In this document: positions 43,343-51,902 of the stretch, one piece after another
How the letters are laid out: each line of letters begins with the position of its first letter
Position numbering within the stretch: position 1 is the first letter of the stretch
Assembly: GCF_037991315.1 (NCBI RefSeq)
Contig: NZ_CP150300.1
Coordinates: 4,526,001-4,590,000 of the forward strand
Direction of reading: 5' to 3'
Origin: Paenibacillus sp. FSL H8-0079
Lineage (GTDB): Bacteria; Bacillota; Bacilli; Paenibacillales; Paenibacillaceae
DNA length: 64,000 nt
The notes under the pieces: generated by a model
Told to the model about the DNA's origin: nothing
The model's database searches: none
What the model saw: the letters and a program-made list of their open reading frames with translations, nothing else
Made by a program: the position numbers and the translations under genes

Positions 43343-45112
43343 TTATACGTAAGGTTCTGCAACCCAGTGACCTTTGGAAACCTCAATCAATTGAGCATTT
43401 TCCAGGTTGTACGGGTCATTTGCAGGACCGCCAGATCCATTCTGAATCGGACTCATATGCTCATCCGGCAGCAAAATGCGACGTTTGTTCGCTTCCACTT
43501 CCGGATCAGGCACAGGGATCGCAGAAAGCAATGTTTTGGTATAAGGGTGAATAGGGTTCGCATACAATTCTTCACTTTCTGCGAGTTCAACCACTTTACC
43601 CATGTACATTACAGCTACACGGTCACTGATATGTTTAACCATGGACAAGTCATGCGCAATAAACAGGTATGTCAAGCCGAGACGTTGCTGAAGTTCTTCA
43701 AGCAATTTAACGACCTGCGCCTGAATGGATACATCCAGTGCAGACAATGGCTCATCACAGATGATGAATTTAGGGTCTACAGCAAGTGCACGCGCAATCC
43801 CGATCCGTTGTCTTTGACCACCAGAGAATTCATGTGGATAACGAAGTGCATGACTTGGATTCAAACCTACCAGATCAAGCAACTCTTCCACTCGTCTCTT
43901 ACGCTCTTTAGAGCTGGAAGCCAGACCATGAATATCAAGGGACTCCCCGATAATATCCATAACGTTGAAACGCGGGTTAAGGGATGCATATGGATCTTGG
44001 AAGATCATCTGCATATCTTTACGCATTTCTTTCATTTTACGCGGGGACAACTTGTAGATATCCGTTCCGTTAAAGTTAACATTTCCACCAGTTGGCTCAT
44101 AAAGACGCAGAATAGTACGACCTGTTGTGGATTTACCACAGCCGGACTCGCCTACAACGCCAAGTGTTTCACCTTCAAAGATATCAAAGCTTACATCATT
44201 GACCGCTTTGAGAATGTTACCTTTGCCCAAATTAAAGTATTGTTTCAAGTTTTTCACTTGCACCAGAGGCTTATTGCTGCCTTTGATAATACCAGCTGGA
44301 GCTGGTTTTTCCTTTTTGGGCTCGTCCAGGCGAGGTAAAGCATTCAGCAATTTAATCGTATATGGATGTTGAGGATTACTAAAGATTTCAGCAGTTGTTC
44401 CTGTTTCAACAACTTCGCCTTCTTTCATAACAACAACACGGTCACACATACCTGCTACAACACCAAGGTCATGCGTAATGAGCATGATTGATGTTCCAAG
44501 CTTTTGCTGCATATCTTTCATTACATCCAGAATTTGAGCCTGGATTGTAACGTCAAGTGCAGTTGTCGGCTCATCCGCAATCAGAAGGGATGGACGACAA
44601 GCAAGCGCAATCGCAATCATGGCACGCTGACGCATACCACCAGAGAATTGGTGTGGGTAATGATTCATGCGAATAGCCGCATTTTTGATACCTACAAGTT
44701 CCAACATCTCCAACGCAGCTTTATCCGCTGCTTGTTTGGACATGTTTTGGTGCTTGCGCAATACTTCAGTAATTTGTTTACCAATTTTAATGGTAGGATT
44801 CAAAGAAGTCATTGGATCTTGGAAGATCATACCGATATCTTTACCACGAATCGCTTCCATTTGTTTGTCTGTCTTATTCAGCAGGTCTTGCCCGTGAAAA
44901 GTAATTTCTCCGCTTTTGACCTTCGAAGGCGGGGAGGGAATCAATTTCATGATGGTTTGGGCGGTAACACTCTTACCACTACCAGATTCACCTACGATCC
45001 CCAGCGTCTCTCCTTTGCCAATTTCAAAACTCACATTTTTAACGGCATCAAATTCACCAGAGCGCGTTGAGAATGACACGCTCAAGTCCTTGACTGTTAA
45101 AATCGGCTCCAT
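43343..45112 (-). CDS. Oligopeptide ABC importer ATPase, fused OppD-OppF
   Basis: This 589-residue protein contains two complete ABC ATPase domains. The first (residues 1-265) has Walker A GESGSGKS (41-48), signature FSGGMRQR (156-163) and Walker B LLIADEP; the second (283-560) has GESGCGKS (321-328), FSGGQRQR (429-436) and FIICDEP. Each ends with the oligopeptide-transporter C-terminal extension ([30 protein letters not shown]). In most Firmicutes OppD and OppF are separate genes; a short [12 protein letters not shown] linker joins them here. It powers the permeases encoded upstream. Confidence 0.93.
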   Translation of the reverse strand: MEPILTVKDLSVSFSTRSGEFDAVKNVSFEIGKGETLGIVGESGSGKSVTAQTIMKLIPSPPSKVKSGEITFHGQDLLNKTDKQMEAIRGKDIGMIFQDPMTSLNPTIKIGKQITEVLRKHQNMSKQAADKAALEMLELVGIKNAAIRMNHYPHQFSGGMRQRAMIAIALACRPSLLIADEPTTALDVTIQAQILDVMKDMQQKLGTSIMLITHDLGVVAGMCDRVVVMKEGEVVETGTTAEIFSNPQHPYTIKLLNALPRLDEPKKEKPAPAGIIKGSNKPLVQVKNLKQYFNLGKGNILKAVNDVSFDIFEGETLGVVGESGCGKSTTGRTILRLYEPTGGNVNFNGTDIYKLSPRKMKEMRKDMQMIFQDPYASLNPRFNVMDIIGESLDIHGLASSSKERKRRVEELLDLVGLNPSHALRYPHEFSGGQRQRIGIARALAVDPKFIICDEPLSALDVSIQAQVVKLLEELQQRLGLTYLFIAHDLSMVKHISDRVAVMYMGKVVELAESEELYANPIHPYTKTLLSAIPVPDPEVEANKRRILLPDEHMSPIQNGSGGPANDPYNLENAQLIEVSKGHWVAEPYV

Positions 45113-45129
45113 AATCCCACCTCCTATTT

Positions 45130-46056
45130 CTATTTACGTAATTTCGGATCGAGTGCGTCGCGCAGACCGTCACCGAGCAAGTTAAATGCAAGCATAGTCA
45201 GAACCATCAGACCTGCCGGGAACCACATCCGCCAAGGATACAGCGTCCAGCCTGTGAGTGCGTCATTGATCATGGATCCTAGGGATGATCTCGGTGCAGA
45301 TACACCAAGTCCGAGGAAGCTCAGAAACGCCTCAGCAAAGATTGCGTTAGGAATAGACAATGTCAAAGTTACGATAATCGGACCCACTGCATTTGGCAAC
45401 AAGTGACGGAACAATTGACGTCCTGTACTTGCACCCATGGAGCGTGCCGCGAGAATGAAGTCTCTGTTTTTGAGTTGCATAATCTCACCACGTACAATCC
45501 AAGACATACTGATCCAGCCTGTAATGGTGAGGGCAATGATGATGGTTGTCAGACTTGGTTCCAATACAACCAGCAATAAGATAACAACGAGCATGTAAGG
45601 CAGGGAATACAAGATTTCGGAGAACTTGTTCATGATACCATCAACACGTCCGCCATAGTAACCCATAATAGCACCATAGATCACACCAATAACAAGGTCA
45701 ATCAGAGCTGCTGCCAAACCTACAGTAAGGGATACACGTGCACCAACCCATGTTCTTACCCATACATCACGACCAAGTTCATCCGTACCGAACCAATGCT
45801 CGGCACTAGGCCCTGCGTTGGCATTCATCAAATCATTTGAATAGTAGTTATAACTTGTAAACAAAGAAGTTGGACCAATCAAAGAGAAAATCACGACAAG
45901 AACCAATACACCCAGACTTATCATAGCAGCCTTATTGGTTGCAAGTCTGTACATGGCATCTTTAAAAAGGGATACACTTTCTTGCGGTTTAACCGCTGCC
46001 TGACTAGTCAGGTTAGTGTTCGCCGTTTCATTCTTTTTATTATTCGTGCCAGACAA
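45130..46056 (-). CDS. oppC: Oligopeptide ABC transporter permease OppC
   Basis: This 308-residue permease has a cytoplasmic N-terminus (about 35 residues), a first span, then the BPD domain with GTDELGRDVWVRTWVGAR and the EAA loop RSMGASTGRQLFRHLLPN, which contacts the ATPase. It starts 2 nt after oppB and is followed by the ATPase gene after 17 nt. The OppC rather than OppB type is judged from the GTDxLGRD signature. Confidence 0.93.
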   Translation of the reverse strand: MSGTNNKKNETANTNLTSQAAVKPQESVSLFKDAMYRLATNKAAMISLGVLVLVVIFSLIGPTSLFTSYNYYSNDLMNANAGPSAEHWFGTDELGRDVWVRTWVGARVSLTVGLAAALIDLVIGVIYGAIMGYYGGRVDGIMNKFSEILYSLPYMLVVILLLVVLEPSLTTIIIALTITGWISMSWIVRGEIMQLKNRDFILAARSMGASTGRQLFRHLLPNAVGPIIVTLTLSIPNAIFAEAFLSFLGLGVSAPRSSLGSMINDALTGWTLYPWRMWFPAGLMVLTMLAFNLLGDGLRDALDPKLRK

Positions 46057-46058
46057 CG

Positions 46059-46991
46059 TTATGCCCCCTTCCGGCTTTCCAGCTTAATTCTAGGATCGAT
46101 CAGCACGTAAGCAATATCTGTTAGGAAACGTGCCAACATGAGGAGAATACCATAGAAAATCGTGATTCCCATAATCATGGTGTAATCCCGGTTTGTGATA
46201 CTTTCTACGAATACTTTACCAATTCCCCCGATGTTAAAGATCTGTTCAATTACAACGGAACCTGTGATGATATTCGCTGTCATTGGACCAACATAAGTTA
46301 CTACCGGTAGAATACCGTTTCTTACAACGTGTTTAAACATAATCGCTGGCCATTTCAAACCTTTGGCTTTAGCTGTTTTGATATAATCTGCATGTAAAAC
46401 TTCCAGCATGCTTGAACGCGTCAAACGTGCGATAAAGGCAATTGGTGATGCAGACAATGCTGCAACTGGGAGAACATAGTCAAGTGGTCCGTCGAAGCCC
46501 ATAACGTTGAACCATCCCAATTTGAAGGCAAATAGATACTGTAGTAATGATGCGAGCAAGAAGCTCGGAACAGCAATACCTATGACAGCTATGACCATTG
46601 TGACATCATCAATTAATTTGCGATGATAGACTGCTGCGAGAAGACCAAGCAATACACCAACAACAATGGAGATAATGATCGCAAAGATACCAAGCTTCAG
46701 TGAAGCAGTGAATGTTTCAGCAATCATACTGGACACATCGCGATTCAAATATTTCATTGAAACCCCGAAATCTCCTTTGACAATTCCACCCATATACTTC
46801 AGGTATTGTTCATACATCGGCTTATCCAGTCCATACTTGGTTTCCAAGAGTGCACGGATTTCAGGTGATACTTTTTTCTCGGATGTAAAAGGGTCACCAG
46901 GAATGGCCTTCATCAGGAAGAAAGTCATCGATGCGAGTATGAAAAGCGATAGCAGCATAAATAGTAGTTTTTTCAAAACGTACTTAACCAA
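46059..46991 (-). CDS. oppB: Oligopeptide ABC transporter permease OppB
   Basis: This 310-residue permease shows the OppB N-terminus (KKLLFMLLSLFILASMTFFLMKAIPGDPF, cut to MTFFLMKAIPGDPF), the LDKPMYEQYLKYMGGIVKGD region and the EAA loop TAKAKGLKWPAIMFKHVVRN. An open frame reaches 47141 across the intergenic hairpin, but GGAGG at 10 nt points to a TTG start at 46991 (LVKYVLKK), which also restores the usual family length. Confidence 0.92.
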   Translation of the reverse strand: MVKYVLKKLLFMLLSLFILASMTFFLMKAIPGDPFTSEKKVSPEIRALLETKYGLDKPMYEQYLKYMGGIVKGDFGVSMKYLNRDVSSMIAETFTASLKLGIFAIIISIVVGVLLGLLAAVYHRKLIDDVTMVIAVIGIAVPSFLLASLLQYLFAFKLGWFNVMGFDGPLDYVLPVAALSASPIAFIARLTRSSMLEVLHADYIKTAKAKGLKWPAIMFKHVVRNGILPVVTYVGPMTANIITGSVVIEQIFNIGGIGKVFVESITNRDYTMIMGITIFYGILLMLARFLTDIAYVLIDPRIKLESRKGA

Positions 46992-47111
46992 CCCTTGCAC
47001 ACCTCCACAAACAATATTTTGTATACAAATCGATTGTAGAATTAGACAGAAATAAAGTCCAATCCATTTATCGGAAATTTCAAGAATTATAAGGAAAATC
47101 GGTGCACATAC

Positions 47112-47153
47112 AAAAAAATCGGGATATATATGGAATTCCACATATATATCCCG
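47112..47153 (-). terminator. Intra-operon terminator between oppA and oppB
   Basis: A perfect 13-bp stem CGGGATATATATG (47120-47132) with CATATATATCCCG (47141-47153) is followed on the minus strand by ATTTTTTTG. Partial read-through here would give more oppA than oppBC-DF mRNA, the usual pattern for binding-protein-dependent importers. Confidence 0.8.
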
Positions 47154-47181
47154 AAGTAATCATATTAGACTTCAGAACAAC

Positions 47182-48879
47182 TTATTTCTCTTCCAGATAT
47201 GCACGAGTGAAGTCAATAGCTCCACTGAAATCAAGTTGTACGTCTTTCAGGTAAGGCTTAGTCAAAGATACGTTAGTGTAGTAATAGATTGGCATAACGC
47301 CCATTTCATCTTGAATCAGGATTTTCTCAGCGTCAGCAAATGCAGCCATACGTGCAGCTGGATCAGCAGATTTCACAGTGTCTTTAACATCTTTGTCATA
47401 CTGTTCGTTGCTGAATTTGGAATCATTGTTTGTGTTTCCAGTAGTCCACATTTCCAAGAAGTTGTATGGATCGTTGTAGTCAGCAGACCAGCCTGCACGA
47501 GCTACTTGGAAGTTTTGGTTTTGACGATTCTCAAGGAATACGCCCCACTCTTGGTTTTCTGATTTCACGTCAACACCAAGATTTTGTTTCCACATATCAG
47601 CAATTGCCAACGCAATTTTCGCGTGACCGTCACTTGTGTTGTAGATCAAAGTAACAGCTGGCAATGTTGTGTAACCTTCTTCTTTCATACCTTCAGCAAG
47701 CAATGCTTTAGCTTCTTCTACATTTTCAGTGAAGTAATCGTCTTTGTGCTCATCACGGAACTCGCCGTTTTCACCACGGATACCTGGAGGTACAAAGCCG
47801 AATGCTGGAATTTGTCCACCTTGTGTTACTTTGTCAACGATCAGTTGACGGTTAATGGACATTGCAAATGCTTTACGGATTTTAACGTTGTTGAATGGTG
47901 CTTCATTTACGTTGAACTGATAGTAGTACGTACTTGCAATACCAGTAGCTTTGAACTCGTCCGGCAATTCCGCTTTTACAGAAGGAATTTGGTCGGATGG
48001 GATTTCACCGTTAGGTGCACCAGTGTAGTCCAATTGTCCTGATTTGTAAGCTTGCAGTTCAGAAGCACTGCTGTTAGTCAGGGACATATCGATTTGAGCC
48101 AATTTGATGTCGGCAGCTGCATGATAGCCATCGTTTTTCTTCACAACAATTTTTTGACCTTTAGCGTATTGATCCATTACGAATGGTCCGTTAACGATCA
48201 TGTTTTTGTAGTCTGTGAAGAATTTGTCATTCGTGTCAGCAGATGCATGTACTGGGTAGTACGTGTAGAATGCTGTCAGACCCAAGAAGTAAGGTGTTGG
48301 GTTTTCCAACGTTACTTCCAGTGTGTTCGCATCAGTAGCTTTAACGCCTACTTGTGAGAAATCTGTGATTTTAGTACCAGTGTATGTTTCGTCTTTGCTG
48401 AGGTTGTAACCTTCAGCGCCTTTGATGTAGTACAATTGGTAAGCATATGGAGAAGCTGTTTCCGGTTTCAAAGCACGTTCCCAAGAACGAACAAAGTCTT
48501 CGGCAGTGATTGCATCACCGTTGCTCCATTTAGCTTCCGGGTTCAGGTTGAAAACATATTTCAAACCATCTTCGGAGATTGTCCAGTCTTTAGCTACGCC
48601 TGCTTGTTCTTTACCATCAGCATCGATGCGTACAAGACCTTCATACAAGAATTTCAAAACTGTGTTGGTTTGGCTGTCTTTTGCTTGAGCCGGGTCCAAC
48701 GTAGGAGGTTCAGCTGACAGGTTGATTTTCAAGATTTGATCTTTAGCAAGACCATTTCCTTCGTTTGCAGAACCAGTATCGGTGTTACCTGTGCCTTCGT
48801 TTTTCGATCCGCACGCTGCAAGTACGGTACCGAACGCCAAAATCAGCGTCAAAAGGACTAATAGACTTTTCCTTTTCAT
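47182..48879 (-). CDS. oppA: Oligopeptide-binding lipoprotein OppA
   Basis: This 565-residue extracellular binding protein has a lipoprotein signal (MKRKSLLVLLTLILAFGTVL with lipobox LAAC, Cys23) and the SBP_bac_5 fold (LSAEPPTLDPAQAKDSQT, FVRSWERALKPETASPYAY, NPYNFLEMW-like YNDPYNFLEMWTTGNTNND). It captures oligopeptides for nutrition, recycling of wall peptides and, in spore formers, import of signalling peptides. The Asn/Thr-rich stretch after the Cys is a flexible tether. The upstream DNA contains Spo0A-like boxes. Confidence 0.94.
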   Translation of the reverse strand: MKRKSLLVLLTLILAFGTVLAACGSKNEGTGNTDTGSANEGNGLAKDQILKINLSAEPPTLDPAQAKDSQTNTVLKFLYEGLVRIDADGKEQAGVAKDWTISEDGLKYVFNLNPEAKWSNGDAITAEDFVRSWERALKPETASPYAYQLYYIKGAEGYNLSKDETYTGTKITDFSQVGVKATDANTLEVTLENPTPYFLGLTAFYTYYPVHASADTNDKFFTDYKNMIVNGPFVMDQYAKGQKIVVKKNDGYHAAADIKLAQIDMSLTNSSASELQAYKSGQLDYTGAPNGEIPSDQIPSVKAELPDEFKATGIASTYYYQFNVNEAPFNNVKIRKAFAMSINRQLIVDKVTQGGQIPAFGFVPPGIRGENGEFRDEHKDDYFTENVEEAKALLAEGMKEEGYTTLPAVTLIYNTSDGHAKIALAIADMWKQNLGVDVKSENQEWGVFLENRQNQNFQVARAGWSADYNDPYNFLEMWTTGNTNNDSKFSNEQYDKDVKDTVKSADPAARMAAFADAEKILIQDEMGVMPIYYYTNVSLTKPYLKDVQLDFSGAIDFTRAYLEEK

Positions 48880-48922
48880 CTAACACGTTCCCCCTAAATT
48901 GATATGGTTTATATGTTTATAG

Positions 48923-49002
48923 ATTATACAACCACCGGTCAAAAAAATCTACATTACTTTTTCAGAAAGTAATGTTTTTTTCAGTTTTCGACAAAATCGA
49001 CA
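48923..49002 (-). promoter_or_regulatory. oppA control region with tandem Spo0A-like boxes
   Basis: The -10 element TATAAT (48923-48928, minus strand) lies about 45 nt before oppA; the -35 is weak. Upstream, TTTTCGACAAA (48985-48995) is a perfect Spo0A-box consensus, and ATCGACA (48996-49002) adjoins it 9 nt further on. The pair lies about 60 nt upstream of the -10. Confidence 0.5.
48944..48982. terminator. Bidirectional-type hairpin upstream of oppA
   Basis: The 10-bp stem ACATTACTTT (48951-48960) with AAAGTAATGT (48966-48975) is flanked by T runs on both strands. It probably ends the panE-DUF3397 transcript before the oppA promoter. Confidence 0.75.
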
Positions 49003-49032
49003 CATTTTTTAGCCCTTTTGCGTTATGTATCC

Positions 49033-49407
49033 TCACATCTGTTGCATGAAGTATCTAAATAATCCAAATAAAGTAAACAAAATATACCCGAAACTCATGA
49101 TGACGAAAGACATGCGCCATACGGCCCGGAACATTCTACCCCTATCGACCTTCCCTTTTAGTCGATTTTGCGCACCCCCGATGAATCCAAGTGCTACTAG
49201 TATGAGTATTAATGTCAGATAAAAACCAAAATTCGAGTCAAATGTTAAGTTGAATAACGCTGAAACTGAAAATACAAGAAAAAAAGTGGTTACATCCATT
49301 GCCATTCGCAACGCTGTGCGTTTGTCTTTTTTCCAAATGTACATTCCCCAATATACAAGAAAGAACGGAAAAAAAGGTAGTATGCTCAATACAATAAAAA
49401 GTCCCAT
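49033..49407 (-). CDS. DUF3397-like membrane protein
   Basis: This 124-residue protein has about four membrane spans (FIVLSILPFFPFFLVYWG, TTFFLVFSVSALFNLTF, FYLTLILILVALGFIGGA, SFVIMSFGYILFTLFGLF). Size, topology and position between panE and the bshC region match DUF3397 of Bacillales. Its ATG overlaps the panE stop (TAATG) with AAGGAG 7 nt upstream, so the two are coupled. Function is unknown. Confidence 0.65.
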   Translation of the reverse strand: MGLFIVLSILPFFPFFLVYWGMYIWKKDKRTALRMAMDVTTFFLVFSVSALFNLTFDSNFGFYLTLILILVALGFIGGAQNRLKGKVDRGRMFRAVWRMSFVIMSFGYILFTLFGLFRYFMQQM

Positions 49408-50366
49408 TAACTCACTCCTTCCGGTTGCATTCCTTCAATCAGATGAAGCAGTATTTCATGTGTAGGTGCAGCAAGGCCTGACTTTTGTGCCATCCTTACA
49501 ATATGTCCGTTGATTGATCCGACTTCTGTGCCACGTCCTTGGAGAACATCTGCAAGCATCGAGGAAGTATTCGTGGCTGTGGAATGACAGACACCGATCA
49601 GTTGCTCCCACATATCCTGATCTAGCCTTATTCCACTGGCTGAGTAGATTACCAGTGTTTCATCATATAACTGTCGCATAAGCTTCTTGCGATCTTCCTT
49701 AATGATCAATTCACCATTGGAAATTCGCCATAATGCCGTAAGCGGGTTAATGACCGCGTTGATCAACAGTTTCCTGTATATCAGCTTATCGATTTCATTC
49801 GACACTGTACAGTCAAATCCTGCCTGCTGCAGAAGTCTCGAAAGAGTAAATGTTCTCTCCTCCTCTATTGAGGTAGGAGCTTCGATAGGTATGTTACGCC
49901 TTCCCAGTCTGGTTTCACCTGCACCCGCCCGAGTGACCTGATACTGGGCACGCTTCGCACCCTCTGTTGTAATCGCGCTGCATATAAGGGAATGCGGCAA
50001 AGCAGCTTGTAATTTCTCCAGATGGCCCATCCCATTTTGGAAGCACGCGATGTTTATCACATGATCTTTCAATGGACCAACCTCATGAATGAACTCGTCA
50101 ATGCTTGTTTGCTTAACCATGAGCAATAACCACTCTCCAGGCGTGCGCTCCCATGTGTCCGACAGCTCGTTTATCGGTTTTGCCTGTATCTGATCTGGTT
50201 GAATATGTATCTTCCCGTCTTGTTCCACGATCGTTACTCCATCACGACTTAGTAAATCTGCCTGAGCGGATGTTCTGGTCCAAAATCGAACTTCGTTACC
50301 TGCTGCCAGCAGTTTTCCGCCATACAAAAGTCCCAGTGACCCCGCTCCTACGATGTCAATGATCAT
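49407..50366 (-). CDS. panE: 2-Dehydropantoate 2-reductase family (PanE/ApbA)
   Basis: This 319-residue NADPH-dependent oxidoreductase would reduce ketopantoate for pantothenate and CoA synthesis. The N-terminal Rossmann motif is IDIVGAGSLGLLYGGKL; NGMGHLEKL and the C-terminal domain with NAVINPLTALW, TNTSSMLADVLQGRGTEVG and NGHI complete the family pattern. GGAG at 8 nt marks the ATG at 50366. It occupies the ylbQ position of Bacillus. No other pantothenate gene is nearby, so a related 2-oxo acid reductase cannot be excluded. Confidence 0.85.
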   Translation of the reverse strand: MIIDIVGAGSLGLLYGGKLLAAGNEVRFWTRTSAQADLLSRDGVTIVEQDGKIHIQPDQIQAKPINELSDTWERTPGEWLLLMVKQTSIDEFIHEVGPLKDHVINIACFQNGMGHLEKLQAALPHSLICSAITTEGAKRAQYQVTRAGAGETRLGRRNIPIEAPTSIEEERTFTLSRLLQQAGFDCTVSNEIDKLIYRKLLINAVINPLTALWRISNGELIIKEDRKKLMRQLYDETLVIYSASGIRLDQDMWEQLIGVCHSTATNTSSMLADVLQGRGTEVGSINGHIVRMAQKSGLAAPTHEILLHLIEGMQPEGVS

Positions 50367-50434
50367 ATGATGCACTCCTCTCCGCTTCAGTAGTTGCTCT
50401 TCTCTTATCTATAATAGAACAAAATCACCAAACT

Positions 50435-50480
50435 AAAAACCCGTCATACCTGCCGTTACGTAACGGAGGTGTGGCGGGTC
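50435..50480 (-). terminator. Terminator of the GerR/RsfA-type gene
   Basis: An imperfect long hairpin with outer CCCG/CGGG arms and an inner perfect CCGTTACGTAACGG palindrome (50453-50466) is followed on the minus strand by TTTTTAGTTTGG. Confidence 0.7.
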
Positions 50481-50516
50481 TATATCTGACTTTTGCAAAT
50501 CAAAGGCCTGTTCTTG

Positions 50517-51167
50517 CTATTCAATTCGTTCCAGGTTCCCGTTGGCATCCATCTTGAAACGTGTTTTGAGTTCCTCTTCTTCTTCAGACAAAAATGCGAG
50601 TCTGCGAGCCCGATCCATAATCTGAATCAAAGCTTTGTAATCATCATTCACCACACGGTAGTCCGTCTGCACTTCATTTACTTCCTTGGAGAGACGGTCA
50701 TTCTCACACCGTAGTTCAAGCAATTCATCTTCTTTCTCCCGAAGCTCCTTCTCGAGCATCTTGAGCTGACGACTGCTCTCCTGCACTGTTCCTTTCCATT
50801 GTCGCAGGAAGCGGATTACAGCATCCATAGATAATGAATCGTCCGAGATCCCATCTGATTTATACAGATGTTCTTCGGTATCCAGTGTAGACAGAGCTGC
50901 AACCTGCGGTCCCAGCATAGCCGGCTGCTTTCTGAGATAACTACGTTTTTGCCGTTGTGCCTTGGCGTTACTGATAGCAGACTCATACTTTTTACGTACA
51001 CAGCTGTTCCAGCGAAAACCGCATGCGGCAGAAGTTCTGCCTATTTTTTCGCCTACCTCTTCAAAAGCGGCCAGTTGTGTGCTACCTTCCCGAATATGAC
51101 GCAAAGTAACCTCAGCTAATATCAAATCGTCCTCTGTACTCCAAGCATCCTGTCTCACTGCAGTCAT
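50517..51167 (-). CDS. RsfA/GerR family sporulation transcription regulator
   Basis: This 216-residue protein has an N-terminal Myb/SANT-like DNA-binding domain (RQDAWSTEDDLILAEVTLRH, RTSAACGFRWNSCVRKKY, residues 4-55), a linker, and a long coiled coil (about residues 135-195). RsfA and YlbO/GerR of Bacillus have this plan and tune forespore or mother-cell gene sets; the position beside panE matches ylbO. AGGAGG at 10 nt fixes the ATG at 51167. It is monocistronic, ending in its own terminator. Confidence 0.85.
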   Translation of the reverse strand: MTAVRQDAWSTEDDLILAEVTLRHIREGSTQLAAFEEVGEKIGRTSAACGFRWNSCVRKKYESAISNAKAQRQKRSYLRKQPAMLGPQVAALSTLDTEEHLYKSDGISDDSLSMDAVIRFLRQWKGTVQESSRQLKMLEKELREKEDELLELRCENDRLSKEVNEVQTDYRVVNDDYKALIQIMDRARRLAFLSEEEEELKTRFKMDANGNLERIE

Positions 51168-51407
51168 GCTATAATACCCTCCTAACAACATCCTAAAATA
51201 ACCGTCCGCATTACCGGAAGCCCGGTATGTGAATTAGGTATAAAAGCTGCTTCATTCATTCTTATGCCTCTCATAGAGTTCATAGAATTGATTTCATACT
51301 AAAATGTATTTCCACATTTAGGCTTGCTCATACGTAACATATGTAAAACTACTCCCGCTTTACATGCTACAGGGCAAAAAAAGAATTCGCTTTCATATCC
51401 AATTTTG

Positions 51408-51436
51408 TTTACACGTTTTTCCTTTCCCGGTATAAT
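51408..51436 (+). promoter_or_regulatory. Sigma-A promoter of the DUF2626 gene
   Basis: TTTACA (51408-51413), a 17-nt spacer and a perfect TATAAT (51431-51436), 46 nt before the start codon. Confidence 0.75.
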
Positions 51437-51482
51437 GTTGTGTAGACAATCTATGATCGCACTTAGGAGAGGAGGATTTACC

Positions 51483-51719
51483 GTGGCACGCATGTTTCGG
51501 GTACTCGGGTTTTTCACGCTTGCGATTGGCCTGATGGCTTTTGCGGGAGATCTGGTCGAAATGGCTTTGCTTTTTTTCCTGCAGACTGCGTTTTTTGTCA
51601 TTTTGGGATACTTGAAATTTACTGAACGAACGTACATATTGCTCTTCTGGGGTTATATGATCGTGACATTCACGGGGTTCAGCTACTGGACTGTATTCGA
51701 AATGGGGTTGCCGCTCTAA
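51483..51719 (+). CDS. DUF2626 small membrane protein (YqgY-like)
   Basis: This 78-residue protein starts ARMFRVLGFF after the initiator and has two hydrophobic segments (LAIGLMAFAGDLVEMALLFF and ILLFWGYMIVTFTGFSYWTV). The N-terminal MARMFRVLGF pattern is that of DUF2626/YqgY. The GTG start at 51483 is supported by GGAGG about 8 nt upstream and the strong promoter just before; the longer open frame from 51324 would begin upstream of that promoter. Function is unknown. Confidence 0.75.
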   Translation: MARMFRVLGFFTLAIGLMAFAGDLVEMALLFFLQTAFFVILGYLKFTERTYILLFWGYMIVTFTGFSYWTVFEMGLPL

Positions 51720-51841
51720 TCCACCTGCAGCATCAAAGTGATCCGGCATCAGTCGGGTTGCTTTTTTGTTATGTTCAGATTAAATGATGGTTCGTGGTGT
51801 TATGTAACCACTAAGGATATTTCACGTATTTGTTTCATATA

Positions 51842-51870
51842 TTGTCTGGAAGACAACAAGCCTGTACTAT
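51842..51870 (+). promoter_or_regulatory. Candidate promoter of the coiled-coil gene
   Basis: TTGTCT (51842-51847), a 17-nt spacer and TACTAT (51865-51870). The -35 is part of a small palindrome TTGTCT/AGACAA. Confidence 0.35.
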
Positions 51871-51902
51871 TGTCATTTAAGAAGTAGAAAGGAGAATGAT
51901 CA

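Noticed and set aside
43367..44338. 323-codon open frame on the plus strand
   Set aside because: It is antisense to the OppDF fusion; its His/Cys/Phe-rich composition is typical of a shadow.
51324..51482. N-terminal extension of the DUF2626 gene
   Set aside because: The frame is open, but it starts upstream of a strong TTTACA/TATAAT promoter; the GTG at 51483 has the ribosome binding site.
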